Positions 1-6,607 of a DNA stretch of 64,000 bases are shown piece by piece. Where the stretch lies: NCBI GenBank assembly GCA_031553935.1, contig JAVBKS010000003.1, positions 1-64,000 on the forward strand, read 5' to 3'. Under the pieces are notes generated by a model. It saw only the letters and a list, made by a program, of their open reading frames with translations, was not told the DNA's origin and did not search any database. Source of the DNA: JAISDD01 sp031553935. Its GTDB lineage: Bacteria; Bacillota; Syntrophomonadia; Syntrophomonadales; Syntrophomonadaceae. The translations under genes were made by a program, and so were the position numbers. The stretch's first letter is position 1; every line of letters begins with the position of its first letter.

Positions 1-125
1 CCTTTGCTATTGCGGTAGCCTTTCCCGATATGATAAACATATTGATATTTTCCACTTTTAGTAATGCTGACATTAGAAGACGGTAGCGGGACAGGGTTAT
101 GAACTATCTTATGTTTGGCTTTCAT
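1..125 (-). CDS. Transposase N-terminus (IS1634/IS4-like), partial
   Basis: This is the first 41 codons of a gene running off the left edge of the window. The ATG at 125-123 follows a GGGGG ribosome binding site. The peptide contains a segment reading YQYVYHIGKGYRNSKG in one stretch, which resembles the N-terminus of IS1634/IS4-family DDE transposases, where a short beta-rich region ending in a Y-R-N-x-K-G-like motif is common. A good promoter lies upstream (154-183) and an IS-end-like sequence lies further out at 249-280, which fits a mobile element entering from the left. The family call rests on a short N-terminal stretch, so the element type could be different. The catalytic domain is outside the window. 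Confidence 0.55.
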   Translation of the reverse strand, partial: MKAKHKIVHNPVPLPSSNVSITKSGKYQYVYHIGKGYRNSK

Positions 126-142
126 AAGAATGCCCCCTTTCA

Positions 143-183
143 GTGTATATCTTATTATATGATATACACGATGGAAAAGTCAA
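143..183 (-). promoter_or_regulatory. Transposase promoter with overlapping 9-bp palindrome
   Basis: On the minus strand TTGACT (183-178) and TATAAT (159-154) are separated by 18 bp. The -10 is bracketed by perfect 9-bp inverted arms, gtgtatatc (143-151) and gatatacac (161-169). The arrangement suggests an operator at the transposase promoter. The arms also share the gtatatcat core of the IS end at 249-280, so a transposase binding site is an alternative. Confidence 0.5.
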
Positions 184-248
184 CCTTTTTTTGCGACTGA
201 CTACTTTGTCTACAACCGATTATTTCTTACTCTATTGCTTTACTTTTC

Positions 249-280
249 TTGTATATCATAATAAAGTGCGGAATTTAGGG
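249..280. repeat. IS-end-like sequence (copy 1)
   Basis: This stretch carries gtatatcata, then gtgcggaattta. A closely similar sequence in the same orientation occurs at 6204-6237. It lies upstream of the transposase fragment and reads inward as a terminal inverted repeat beginning near CCCTAAATTCCGCAC on the minus strand. It is interpreted as the outer end of the element whose transposase starts at 125. The exact terminus and target duplication cannot be fixed from one end. Confidence 0.5.
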
Positions 281-292
281 TGAAATAAGTAA

Positions 293-311
293 GCCGGGGT
301 TAATCCCCGGC
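293..311 (-). terminator. GC-rich hairpin downstream of the 39-aa gene
   Basis: Seven-base arms gccgggg and ccccggc flank a five-base loop. The hairpin lies just after the stop codon of the small minus-strand gene at 319-438 and is followed on that strand by a modest T-rich stretch. It may also mark the boundary between that gene and the IS end. Confidence 0.5.
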
Positions 312-318
312 ATTATGG

Positions 319-438
319 CTAATTTGGTGTTGATCTGCGATGATCTGGTATCTTGGTTCCATCTTTCTTGGTATGACCTTTAACCACCACGATCTTCTTC
401 TCTTGTTTCCCTCTTACGCTTGATTTTGTTTTTGCCAT
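319..438 (-). CDS. Small basic protein, 39 aa
   Basis: An ATG at 438-436 opens a 39-codon frame ending in TAG, preceded by GGAGATTATCTAAA, a plausible ribosome binding site. The product is lysine- and arginine-rich, beginning MAKTKSSVRGK and ending HRRSTPN, with a central VVVKGHTKKDGT segment. There is no signal peptide or membrane segment. A terminator-like hairpin follows directly. The strong SD, compact frame and terminator support a real gene. The composition would suit a nucleic-acid-binding peptide, but no function is assigned. It lies 72 bp downstream of a second tiny gene on the same strand. Confidence 0.6.
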   Translation of the reverse strand: MAKTKSSVRGKQEKKIVVVKGHTKKDGTKIPDHRRSTPN

Positions 439-510
439 TTTAGATAATCTCCTTTATGTTTGTTAATTAAGGAGAATATTGCGCTAACTCAAAATTCCCT
501 CAGTTTCACA

Positions 511-621
511 TTATTTCCGCAATTTGTCTTTATCGACCCAAAACCGGAAAGCCTTTAACCCATACCAACTGGCATAAATGCGGCGACCGTTTCTGGTGAA
601 ATAGGAAGAATAAACCCACAT
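511..621 (-). CDS. Small aromatic-rich protein, 36 aa
   Basis: An ATG at 621-619 is preceded by AAAGGAGACGGTAAT, a strong ribosome binding site with good spacing. The 36-residue product starts MWVYSSYFTRNGRRIYAS and is very rich in tryptophan, tyrosine and phenylalanine together with basic residues. It is soluble-looking, with no continuous hydrophobic segment. The frame ends in TAA at 513-511. It shares strand and proximity with the 39-aa gene at 319-438 and the two may form one transcript. The family is not recognised. Confidence 0.55.
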   Translation of the reverse strand: MWVYSSYFTRNGRRIYASWYGLKAFRFWVDKDKLRK

Positions 622-833
622 ATTACCGTCTCCTTTCAAAATGGAATATAATACCACTTGAAAGAAAAAGGCGCACATGATACAATAATCTTCACCACAA
701 AAACATTATACCGTTAGCGAAAGTGCGCTGTCTCTTTCGTTAGTGGAAGACCAATAGGTCTACAAATACGCCTGGTTAAGTATAGCCGGGCATATTTTGT
801 TTTAATATGTCCACATAATCACCTCCTTCACAA

Positions 834-1178
834 TTAGTTTGATAACAGCTTTTGAAACACTGCCATTTCAAGGTTGGCCTTTTCCCTCCACTTGTCAATA
901 CGCTTTTTGGGGTCATTGGAATCATTGAAATCCAAATTTTCTATAGCAGTTATCACAACGCTCTTTTCTTTTTCTTTGATTATGTAAGTAACGACATTAT
1001 TGCCGTTACATTCAATATAACAAGTCTGAAAATCGAGATTAGGGTTTATATAACATTGTTCATGGCAGGGCATCGTTTTCAATTTTAGTATGTTCTCCAT
1101 GATCGCCTTTTTTTCTACTTCTGGAACACTTGCCAGGTCCTGCGAAACAGATGGTAAAAAACTCACATTAAACACCAT
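834..1178 (-). CDS. RelE/ParE-like toxin of a type II TA pair
   Basis: This 114-aa protein has the size and secondary-structure pattern of RelE/ParE-superfamily toxins: an N-terminal strand (FNVSFLPSVSQDL), an amphipathic helix, then beta strands with YIECNGNNVVTYII and VVITAI. Such toxins usually cleave ribosome-bound mRNA or poison gyrase, and which applies here cannot be told. Its ATG overlaps the end of the upstream antitoxin frame by 11 nt and has its own GGAGGATCTTC site, a typical translationally coupled TA arrangement. Sequence similarity to characterised toxins is weak by eye, so the call leans on the neighbour. Confidence 0.55.
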   Translation of the reverse strand: MVFNVSFLPSVSQDLASVPEVEKKAIMENILKLKTMPCHEQCYINPNLDFQTCYIECNGNNVVTYIIKEKEKSVVITAIENLDFNDSNDPKKRIDKWREKANLEMAVFQKLLSN

Positions 1179-1515
1179 GAAGATCCTCCGTCATAAGGTA
1201 TTTCAAATTGAACATTTCTAAGAACTCATCCAAGGGGATCATTTTTTCACCCTTAAGTGTGCTCTCGAAGTATTTTCTAAGCGAAGAAATTGTAAAATAA
1301 AGGTCTTTGGTTTTCTGCTCTTCAAAGAGCAAATTGCGATAATCTTCAATGTTGATAATCACAGCCTCAACCTCTTGATCACGTTCAATAAAAATAGGTT
1401 TTTTTTTGGCCAGATTCAAATATCCAGATAAATTGCGAACTAATTTTGTGGCAGATACTAGCTGTTTAGGTCCGAACTGAACAGGGTCATCATCATCATA
1501 ACGATTTGGTATCAT
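1168..1515 (-). CDS. Phd/YefM-family antitoxin
   Basis: This 115-aa protein contains the Phd/YefM core at residues 20-65: a VSATKLVRNLSGYL helix, the FIERDQEVEAVIINIEDY strand-turn-strand, and a helix after it. In this family the N-terminal half dimerises and binds the operon's operator, and the C-terminal half wraps the toxin. The ATG at 1515 follows AAAAAGGAGGCGG. The product is a little longer than the usual 80-95 aa because of an N-terminal acidic tail (YDDDDP) and a longer C-terminal arm. It is transcribed first, as is normal for autoregulated TA operons. A TATAAT-like -10 lies in the AT-rich sequence just upstream (about 1550-1565). Confidence 0.75.
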   Translation of the reverse strand: MIPNRYDDDDPVQFGPKQLVSATKLVRNLSGYLNLAKKKPIFIERDQEVEAVIINIEDYRNLLFEEQKTKDLYFTISSLRKYFESTLKGEKMIPLDEFLEMFNLKYLMTEDLHGV

Positions 1516-1786
1516 GCGCTTCCGCCTCCTTTTTGATGCTTATCATAATACTCATTATAATACATACAAAAAACCCATGCAAGAGAAAATTAAGAATCTC
1601 TACTTTCAATCCTTCTTTCCCCTCCCTGCGACAAAAACCCTAGGACGAAAAGGCAATAACATTCCATATCCTTTAATTTTAAACAAAAAGCTAAACTATT
1701 TATAGACTTGTTATTATTAACCATAAACTATAACCTACTTACTAGAGATCTCTAATCTGACAAATTATTTTAGAGGAGGGCTAATT

Positions 1787-2944
1787 TTGAAGAAAAAGAT
1801 ATTATTGTTGGCACTGTTTGTGTTTATGTTCGGGATGTTTAGTTTTATTGGCCAGGGAGAGGTGCAGGCTGGGGTTGGGGAATGGGAGGAACTGGATCCT
1901 GCCCCCTTCGGAAGCGTCCATAGATCGTCCGCCGTGGTAATTAACAACAAAATATATGTTGTAGGAGGCTTTTATGGAACAAATACACTTAAGGTTTTCG
2001 ACTATATTAATGAGACGTGGTCAGAATTGAGAGCATGTCCATCAACAGCAGTAAATTCAAAGTCTGTGGCATTAAATGATAAGATTTATACACTTGGTGG
2101 GTCTAATCTTACAGAAGATATTGAAAGAGAATTTCGAACTTATGATCCAGCTACTGATGAGTGGTCAATTTTGCCTAGTGCTCCTTCAGATACGGGATCA
2201 ATGGTGGCCATAAATGGAAAAATATATGTTGCGGGCAAACAAAACTATCTAATGTATGATCCAAATACGAATCAATGGTCAATTTTAAGTAATAGGTCAC
2301 AATGGGGGATGGCTCCTTCTGCAGTGGCCCTTAATAATAAGATGTATATGAACAATTATTCTACAACAGTTCATGCTCATAGATTTTATGTATATGACCC
2401 TGCAACTGATACAACAGAAGAACTTGCATCGGCTAGTATTGCAACATATCCTTCATATATTTCCTCATCAAGGTTAGTAACCTATAATGGAAAAATATAT
2501 GCTTTAGCTCGGTTTTCGCTGCTTGAATATAATCCTATGACAGATCAGTGGAGTACGATGTCTAATACTAGTATATGTGACGGGGATTATTCTGCTGCTG
2601 TTGTTGTAAATGGAAAGATGTATGTATTTGGAAATGGAGGAGGTGGAATATATCAAAGCATGGTACAAAGATATATATTTGAAGAATCCGATGACCCAAC
2701 AGACCCTGAAGACCCAACCGACCCCACCCCAACAACCGGCAATAAAGCTCTGATCATTACCTTAGACAATGGCTTTGATAAAACTTATCTAGTGACTAAC
2801 AGCCAGCTAGAAGCCTTCATAGACTGGTTCGAATCAGCAAACGACAATGATTTCTATACTATTAATAATCCTTTAGGAGGCAAAGGAGCCAAAGACTACC
2901 TAGTCCACGACAAAATCGTCTGCTGGCGAGCAGCAGACATTTAA
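1787..2944 (+). CDS. Secreted Kelch-repeat protein
   Basis: This 385-aa protein starts at TTG 1787, 6 nt after GGAGGG. Residues 1-28 are a signal peptide (MKKK, long hydrophobic core, cut near QAG). Residues 32-300 carry about five Kelch blades with the recurring pattern of hydrophobic strand, NGKIYVVGG-like turn, YDP, then a W residue, forecasting a beta-propeller. A linker of Asp/Pro/Thr repeats (DPTDPEDPTDPTP) at about 303-318 leads to a 66-aa C-terminal domain with VTNSQLEAFIDWF. The C-terminal end (from 2900) is part of a duplicated block: a relic of it precedes the second tailspike cassette at 9350. The likely role is extracellular binding. No enzymatic motif was seen. A terminator follows at 2956. 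Confidence 0.7.
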   Translation: MKKKILLLALFVFMFGMFSFIGQGEVQAGVGEWEELDPAPFGSVHRSSAVVINNKIYVVGGFYGTNTLKVFDYINETWSELRACPSTAVNSKSVALNDKIYTLGGSNLTEDIEREFRTYDPATDEWSILPSAPSDTGSMVAINGKIYVAGKQNYLMYDPNTNQWSILSNRSQWGMAPSAVALNNKMYMNNYSTTVHAHRFYVYDPATDTTEELASASIATYPSYISSSRLVTYNGKIYALARFSLLEYNPMTDQWSTMSNTSICDGDYSAAVVVNGKMYVFGNGGGGIYQSMVQRYIFEESDDPTDPEDPTDPTPTTGNKALIITLDNGFDKTYLVTNSQLEAFIDWFESANDNDFYTINNPLGGKGAKDYLVHDKIVCWRAADI

Positions 2945-3114
2945 CCCATCTCCCACCCCCAGCCGCGCTGGGGGTTTTTACTTTTCTGTAACACATCCAG
3001 CTCACCTTGCATAAATTTTCCTGTATGGCGAAACCGGGGATCCCTGCTAGCTTCGCATAGTTTTAAAACCAATACTGTGAATTCAATACAGGAAGGATGG
3101 ATTGAGAATGAGTA
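2900..3114 (+). repeat. 215-bp duplicated cassette leader, copy A
   Basis: This segment matches 9350-9567 almost base for base. It starts inside the last 15 codons of the Kelch gene, includes that gene's terminator, an untranslated leader of about 120 nt, and the ribosome binding site and start of the first tailspike-like gene. Within the leader a stem tatg-g-cgaa (about 3024-3032) pairs with ttcgcata (3051-3058). In copy B the right arm is tttgcata, so a G-C pair becomes G-U and pairing is kept. A structured 5' leader is therefore possible. Confidence 0.8.
2956..2979 (+). terminator. Terminator after the Kelch gene
   Basis: Eight-bp stem cccccagc / gctggggg with a three-base loop, then ttttt. 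It lies 12 nt after the Kelch stop codon and is duplicated at 9409-9432. Confidence 0.85.
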
Positions 3115-5597
3115 TCAATGGTACTGTTTTACCGACACAGGTTTTAGTTGGTGCCCATGATTCATGTTATCGACTATGTACGTACCCAACTAGTTTTTCC
3201 GGATCAGCAACAGCTGAATTATTGACTCTGCAAATAAGAAATGCATCTAATTATGATCAAGTGTCTTTAGTAAATGTTCTCGTGGGTCATCATGGTCAGA
3301 TATTTTGTGAAACGAAAGGAACAGGCTCAACTCGCCAAGTCAGTATTAGGACTTATAAATATTTGGAAAACAATGTTGAAAAAATAGGGGTCTATCTATA
3401 TAGTGACCAGTATTGCTATACATGGGAATTGCATGCTTTATCAGTAACAAGCGTAAACTTAGAATCGCCTATCACTAGGCTTGGAGATCGCAACTATGTT
3501 CCTGCTGGTGAGCTCGTTGCTGATAGTAGAACGGGATTTGGATGCATGGGTGAGCAAAAGGTTGATAATAAAACTGTTGCCACAGAAGAGCAAGCAAATA
3601 AAAATCAAAGCACAAATCAAAAAGATTTTTATGGGCAAATAAGTGTTAAATCGCCTCCTGCTTCTTTTGACTTACCAGCAGCGGTAGGGGATGGCGTAAC
3701 TGATGATACTGCTAAAATCCAAAATATATATAATAAGCTCAAGTATGGGGAAACACTAATCATTCCGCCAAGTCATGATGCTAGTGGCATAGGGAAATCG
3801 TATATAATTAGCAATTTAGTATTTAATAGGTCTGAAGTTCATATTGATTGCCAGGGGTGGTTGGAGCAAAAAGCAAATCAGGATAGTCCGGCAGTTACCA
3901 TTGGTGGGTATAATTCAACAAATAGAATCGAAGCCAAAATAAAATTAAAGAAATCAGGTGAGCTTAAGTGGTACAAAGAAAATGAGTTAGGCGAAATGGA
4001 GCTCAACGAGAATAACATTGGTGTAAAACTACTAAATACGAATAATGGGACTTTTACTTTTGACATTGCAAACTTTACACAGAATCTAGTACTTGTTGGC
4101 GAGAAGCTTAACCAATCTGATACAGGCTATGGAGGTTGTTGTTATAATCAAATTCACCTTATAAGGATTGTAAATGGACAAAAAAACATTGCGTTTCAAG
4201 CCGTTAACAAGGGGTATGTAAATGAAAACAAATTCTATGGCGGGCAAATTGCTTGGGCTTCTAGCATTACAGACTATGATCGTTATCAAATTCATATACC
4301 AGATCCTGTGCCATTTGATACTGTTTATAGGATTAATCACAATGTATTCTACTCGCCTTGCTTGGAAGCAGTTGGAGGAGGCACATTGATTTATTGTGAA
4401 GGTAATCGCAATCGATTCTATAGCCCAAGGCTCGAATTTGGATCGGAAGCCATAATATCTGCGTATTTTGGCGTGAATAGCTTCCAGAACCATATTATTT
4501 ATCCTTATTGTAGTCGTGAGATAACAGATGGTAGCAGCTTCATAAATCTTGGGAAAGAAAACCATTTATATGGGACTCGGGCTATTCACTTTAATGATGC
4601 GCAATTAAAAATGGAGAATATTCAGATTAAAGGAAAAAGGACGTATGGAAACTTAGGTTTCATAGATGTAGCACCGAAGGTTACGAAAAACGAAGACGAC
4701 AATCTTGTTTATAACAATACTGAAAAATTATGGGTAGGCAAAAAAATAGTCGAGAGCGGAAACAAAGCTACTTCCGAAATAATTACATCCAGTATTGATG
4801 CTTTAGGAAACGCTACATTTACTTCATTAAAAGAAGAGACGAAAAATATTGATTCGATTATTACCACTGAAAATACAGCCGGTTGGTATCGAATCGCGCG
4901 TAGCAGAGAAATGGTAAACACGAATGCTGGTATTTTTAGAATTGAAGGCACAGTGGATAGCTGGAGGACCATTGCGTTAATTGCTGCAAGCTGTAATTTT
5001 GGTTATGATCCTGAGCTAAGCATATTAAGCTGTTCGCAAATTCCTTCAGCCGCTATTATAAAAACTAGGATTGTATACAGCACTGTTTATAGAGAACATC
5101 TAGCATATATTGATATTTATTTGACAGCAAAAGAATCAAGAAGGATTATTATTGAATTGCTAGGTAAGCAGGGATGGATATTGCAAAATCCAGTCCGGGT
5201 CGAAGATGAACAACAAACGCCAACAAAGGAAATTCTTTTATTGCCGGGCATTACTTCTTTAAATGGTTTCAAGGGAAAATTTAATCCAACAGTCAAATCG
5301 CATACAGAAACATCTGGAACAATAACATTAGACTTAAGCTCTGATAGTATTTTCAAGATTAATCCAACAGGAAATATTGCCGTTAACCTAACGAATAAGA
5401 CTGTTACAGATAATACTTTAAGAGAATTTGAAATATGGATTTCACAGCCTTCATCATTAGTGCAGATAGTATGGTTTAATGGCATACAGTGGCGCGGCGG
5501 AAGCCAGCCTACGATGCAAGCAAGTAAGACTAACGTGTTTATGTTCAGAACCACAGATGGAAGTAGTTTCGTAGGTAATCTGGAATATAGTTACTAA
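3108..5597 (+). CDS. Phage tailspike/tail-fibre-like protein A
   Basis: This is an 829-aa product from the ATG at 3108. An in-frame TTG at 3102 is closer to GGAAGG and could be used instead. Domains in order: residues 1-165 form a beta domain with SCYRLCTYP, VGVYLYSD-like strands and RTGFGCMGEQKV. Residues about 185-470 form a pectate-lyase/GH28-type right-handed beta helix beginning AAVGDGVTDDTAKIQ, the usual opening of tailspike depolymerases. A hinge with KLWVGKKIVES and SSIDALGNATF follows. The C-terminal 110 residues resemble tail-fibre tips (W-x-GG-x-P, TTDGSSFVGNL). There is no signal peptide. The likely role is carbohydrate recognition or cleavage on a phage tail or surface appendage. 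No other phage structural genes are nearby. The paralogue at 9561 has the first domain moved to its C-terminus. Confidence 0.7.
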   Translation: MSINGTVLPTQVLVGAHDSCYRLCTYPTSFSGSATAELLTLQIRNASNYDQVSLVNVLVGHHGQIFCETKGTGSTRQVSIRTYKYLENNVEKIGVYLYSDQYCYTWELHALSVTSVNLESPITRLGDRNYVPAGELVADSRTGFGCMGEQKVDNKTVATEEQANKNQSTNQKDFYGQISVKSPPASFDLPAAVGDGVTDDTAKIQNIYNKLKYGETLIIPPSHDASGIGKSYIISNLVFNRSEVHIDCQGWLEQKANQDSPAVTIGGYNSTNRIEAKIKLKKSGELKWYKENELGEMELNENNIGVKLLNTNNGTFTFDIANFTQNLVLVGEKLNQSDTGYGGCCYNQIHLIRIVNGQKNIAFQAVNKGYVNENKFYGGQIAWASSITDYDRYQIHIPDPVPFDTVYRINHNVFYSPCLEAVGGGTLIYCEGNRNRFYSPRLEFGSEAIISAYFGVNSFQNHIIYPYCSREITDGSSFINLGKENHLYGTRAIHFNDAQLKMENIQIKGKRTYGNLGFIDVAPKVTKNEDDNLVYNNTEKLWVGKKIVESGNKATSEIITSSIDALGNATFTSLKEETKNIDSIITTENTAGWYRIARSREMVNTNAGIFRIEGTVDSWRTIALIAASCNFGYDPELSILSCSQIPSAAIIKTRIVYSTVYREHLAYIDIYLTAKESRRIIIELLGKQGWILQNPVRVEDEQQTPTKEILLLPGITSLNGFKGKFNPTVKSHTETSGTITLDLSSDSIFKINPTGNIAVNLTNKTVTDNTLREFEIWISQPSSLVQIVWFNGIQWRGGSQPTMQASKTNVFMFRTTDGSSFVGNLEYSY

Positions 5598-5601
5598 CCT
5601 T

Positions 5602-5621
5602 GGGGCTTCGGCCCCTTTTTT
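5602..5621 (+). terminator. GGGGC-TTCG-GCCCC terminator A
   Basis: Five-bp GC stem closed by a TTCG tetraloop, then six T residues, immediately after the tailspike A stop codon. The same hairpin follows tailspike B (11425) and a close variant occurs at 12012. Confidence 0.9.
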
Positions 5622-5637
5622 ATGATCAGTACGAGGG

Positions 5638-5717
5638 GGAAGCAGCTACACAGTGATCCGAAAGAGTCTCCACATAATGGCATTCTAAGAGAGTTCGATA
5701 CTCACACGCTTCCGCCA
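5638..5717 (+). other. tRNA-like element A (80 nt, 3' CCA)
   Basis: The first bases ggaagcagctacacag and the last bases gagttcgatactcacacgcttccgcca bracket a dissimilar middle. The ends pair (ggaagc with gcttcc), the 3' end is GCCA, and the gagag-ttcgata-ctcac segment looks like a T-arm with one mismatch. Counting back from the discriminator gives an 8-bp acceptor plus a 5-bp T stem, the geometry of bacterial tRNA-Sec rather than ordinary tRNA. Acceptor positions 7 and 8 mismatch, and no D or anticodon arm can be drawn. It is either a decayed tRNA, a tRNA 3' end used as an attachment site, or an unrecognised small RNA. A partner copy is at 11461-11551. Confidence 0.4.
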
Positions 5718-5788
5718 ATTTAACAAAAATTATTGCCCCTGCAACTATCGATTGCTTGGTGCCAGAGTAGTATCAAGGCTAGCAACAA

Positions 5789-5827
5789 AATAAGCCTATA
5801 AAAACAATTGTTTTTTATAGGCTTATT
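5789..5827 (-). terminator. Long perfect hairpin downstream of the SDR remnant
   Basis: Fifteen-bp perfect arms (5789-5803 and 5813-5827) with a nine-base loop. On the minus strand it is followed by TTATTTTGTTG. It lies just beyond the natural stop codon of the short-chain dehydrogenase fragment and is most simply that gene's original terminator. Confidence 0.7.
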
Positions 5828-5865
5828 GATATTGATTTAGTTTTCGATGCTATAGGTAATTTTCA

Positions 5866-6120
5866 TTACCATGGGATAAACCCGTTTCTATTCGAAAATG
5901 TGCCGGTGGGTACATCATTTCCGATTGTTGCCATCCTGACAATTGCATCGGTTCCCTCCTGCATGGTTTGGTTGCCGTTCCTAAACTGTCCGCCGGAGTT
6001 AGTAGGGCCGGGGTCAACCGCGTTGATTTTTATAGCGGGCAGCCCTTTAGCATATTGTGAAGTGAGCATACTAACCGCGGCTTTCGACGAGGAGTGAACG
6101 GGGGCGAATACCTTCGATGC
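5866..6120 (-). pseudogene. C-terminal fragment of a short-chain dehydrogenase
   Basis: The frame encodes the last third of an NAD(P)-dependent short-chain dehydrogenase/reductase: SSSKAAVSMLTSQYAKGLP, INAVDPG, then GTDAIVRMATIG and PTGTF ending at a natural stop with its own terminator. The N-terminal Rossmann part, including the glycine-rich NAD motif, is missing. The catalytic YxxxK appears as HSSSK, the Tyr codon having changed to CAC. The break point abuts sequence ending in an IS-end-like repeat (6204-6237), so insertion followed by deletion probably removed the 5' part. It cannot be an active enzyme. Confidence 0.75.
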
Positions 6121-6203
6121 GTTTTTTATTAGAAGCCGAGAATTTCATTTGCAAATCAATATTTCCCTTGCAAAACTTTTTATCTTTTTCGTAGTTCTTC
6201 TTT

Positions 6204-6237
6204 CTTTTGTATATCATAAATTGGTGCGGAATTAAGG
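6204..6237. repeat. IS-end-like sequence (copy 2)
   Basis: It shares gtatatcata and gtgcggaatt with the sequence at 249-280, in the same orientation. No transposase frame accompanies it, and only about 80-100 bp separate it from the broken dehydrogenase. It looks like the solo end of a related but not identical IS. Confidence 0.5.
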
Positions 6238-6364
6238 TTTGACAGAAACACGATTAAGCGTATATAAGTCGCAACACATGAGTAAGCTATATGAGGTGGG
6301 TAAGTCTGAAAAATTTTCTACGAATTCCTTCTGATAAAACTTTAAAGGGAGAAGTAGGCCAAAA

Positions 6365-6607
6365 ATGAAGTCAGTCATAATAGTTACTATAAATGGAGAT
6401 ATGTTTTTGTTTGAGGATAATGGTTTATCGTCAAACGACCGTGATGATTTGCAGAAGATTGCCGATCTTCAAAAAGAAAAAAACTTGACCATCAAGCAAG
6501 ATGAAAAGAGTATTTGTGAGCAGTTTGTAAAAAACGCAGAGTCAGAGTTAAATATTATTTTAGAACCAGTTGGGGTTTCACGCGTTTTAAGGATAAAATA
6601 CTACTAA
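6365..6607 (+). CDS. Hypothetical protein, 80 aa
   Basis: An ATG at 6365 follows a GGGAGAAGTAGG stretch. The product starts MKSVIIVTINGDMFLFEDNG, has a charged middle (KIADLQKEKNLTIKQ) and a C-terminal LEPVGVSRVLRIKYY. It has no membrane segment and its family is not recognised. Its stop codon overlaps the stop of the convergent DGQHR gene by 4 nt (6604-6607), which argues against large deletions here and suggests it arrived with the methyltransferase module. A small accessory or anti-toxic protein of that module is possible but speculative. Confidence 0.5.
   Translation: MKSVIIVTINGDMFLFEDNGLSSNDRDDLQKIADLQKEKNLTIKQDEKSICEQFVKNAESELNIILEPVGVSRVLRIKYY

Noticed and set aside
2980..3107. A c-di-GMP (GEMM) riboswitch in the cassette leader
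   Set aside because: The hallmark GEMM core and tetraloop receptor are not visible; only a single bulged stem can be supported.
5900..6097. Plus-strand 65-aa open frame
   Set aside because: It is the antisense shadow of the recognisable dehydrogenase fragment.
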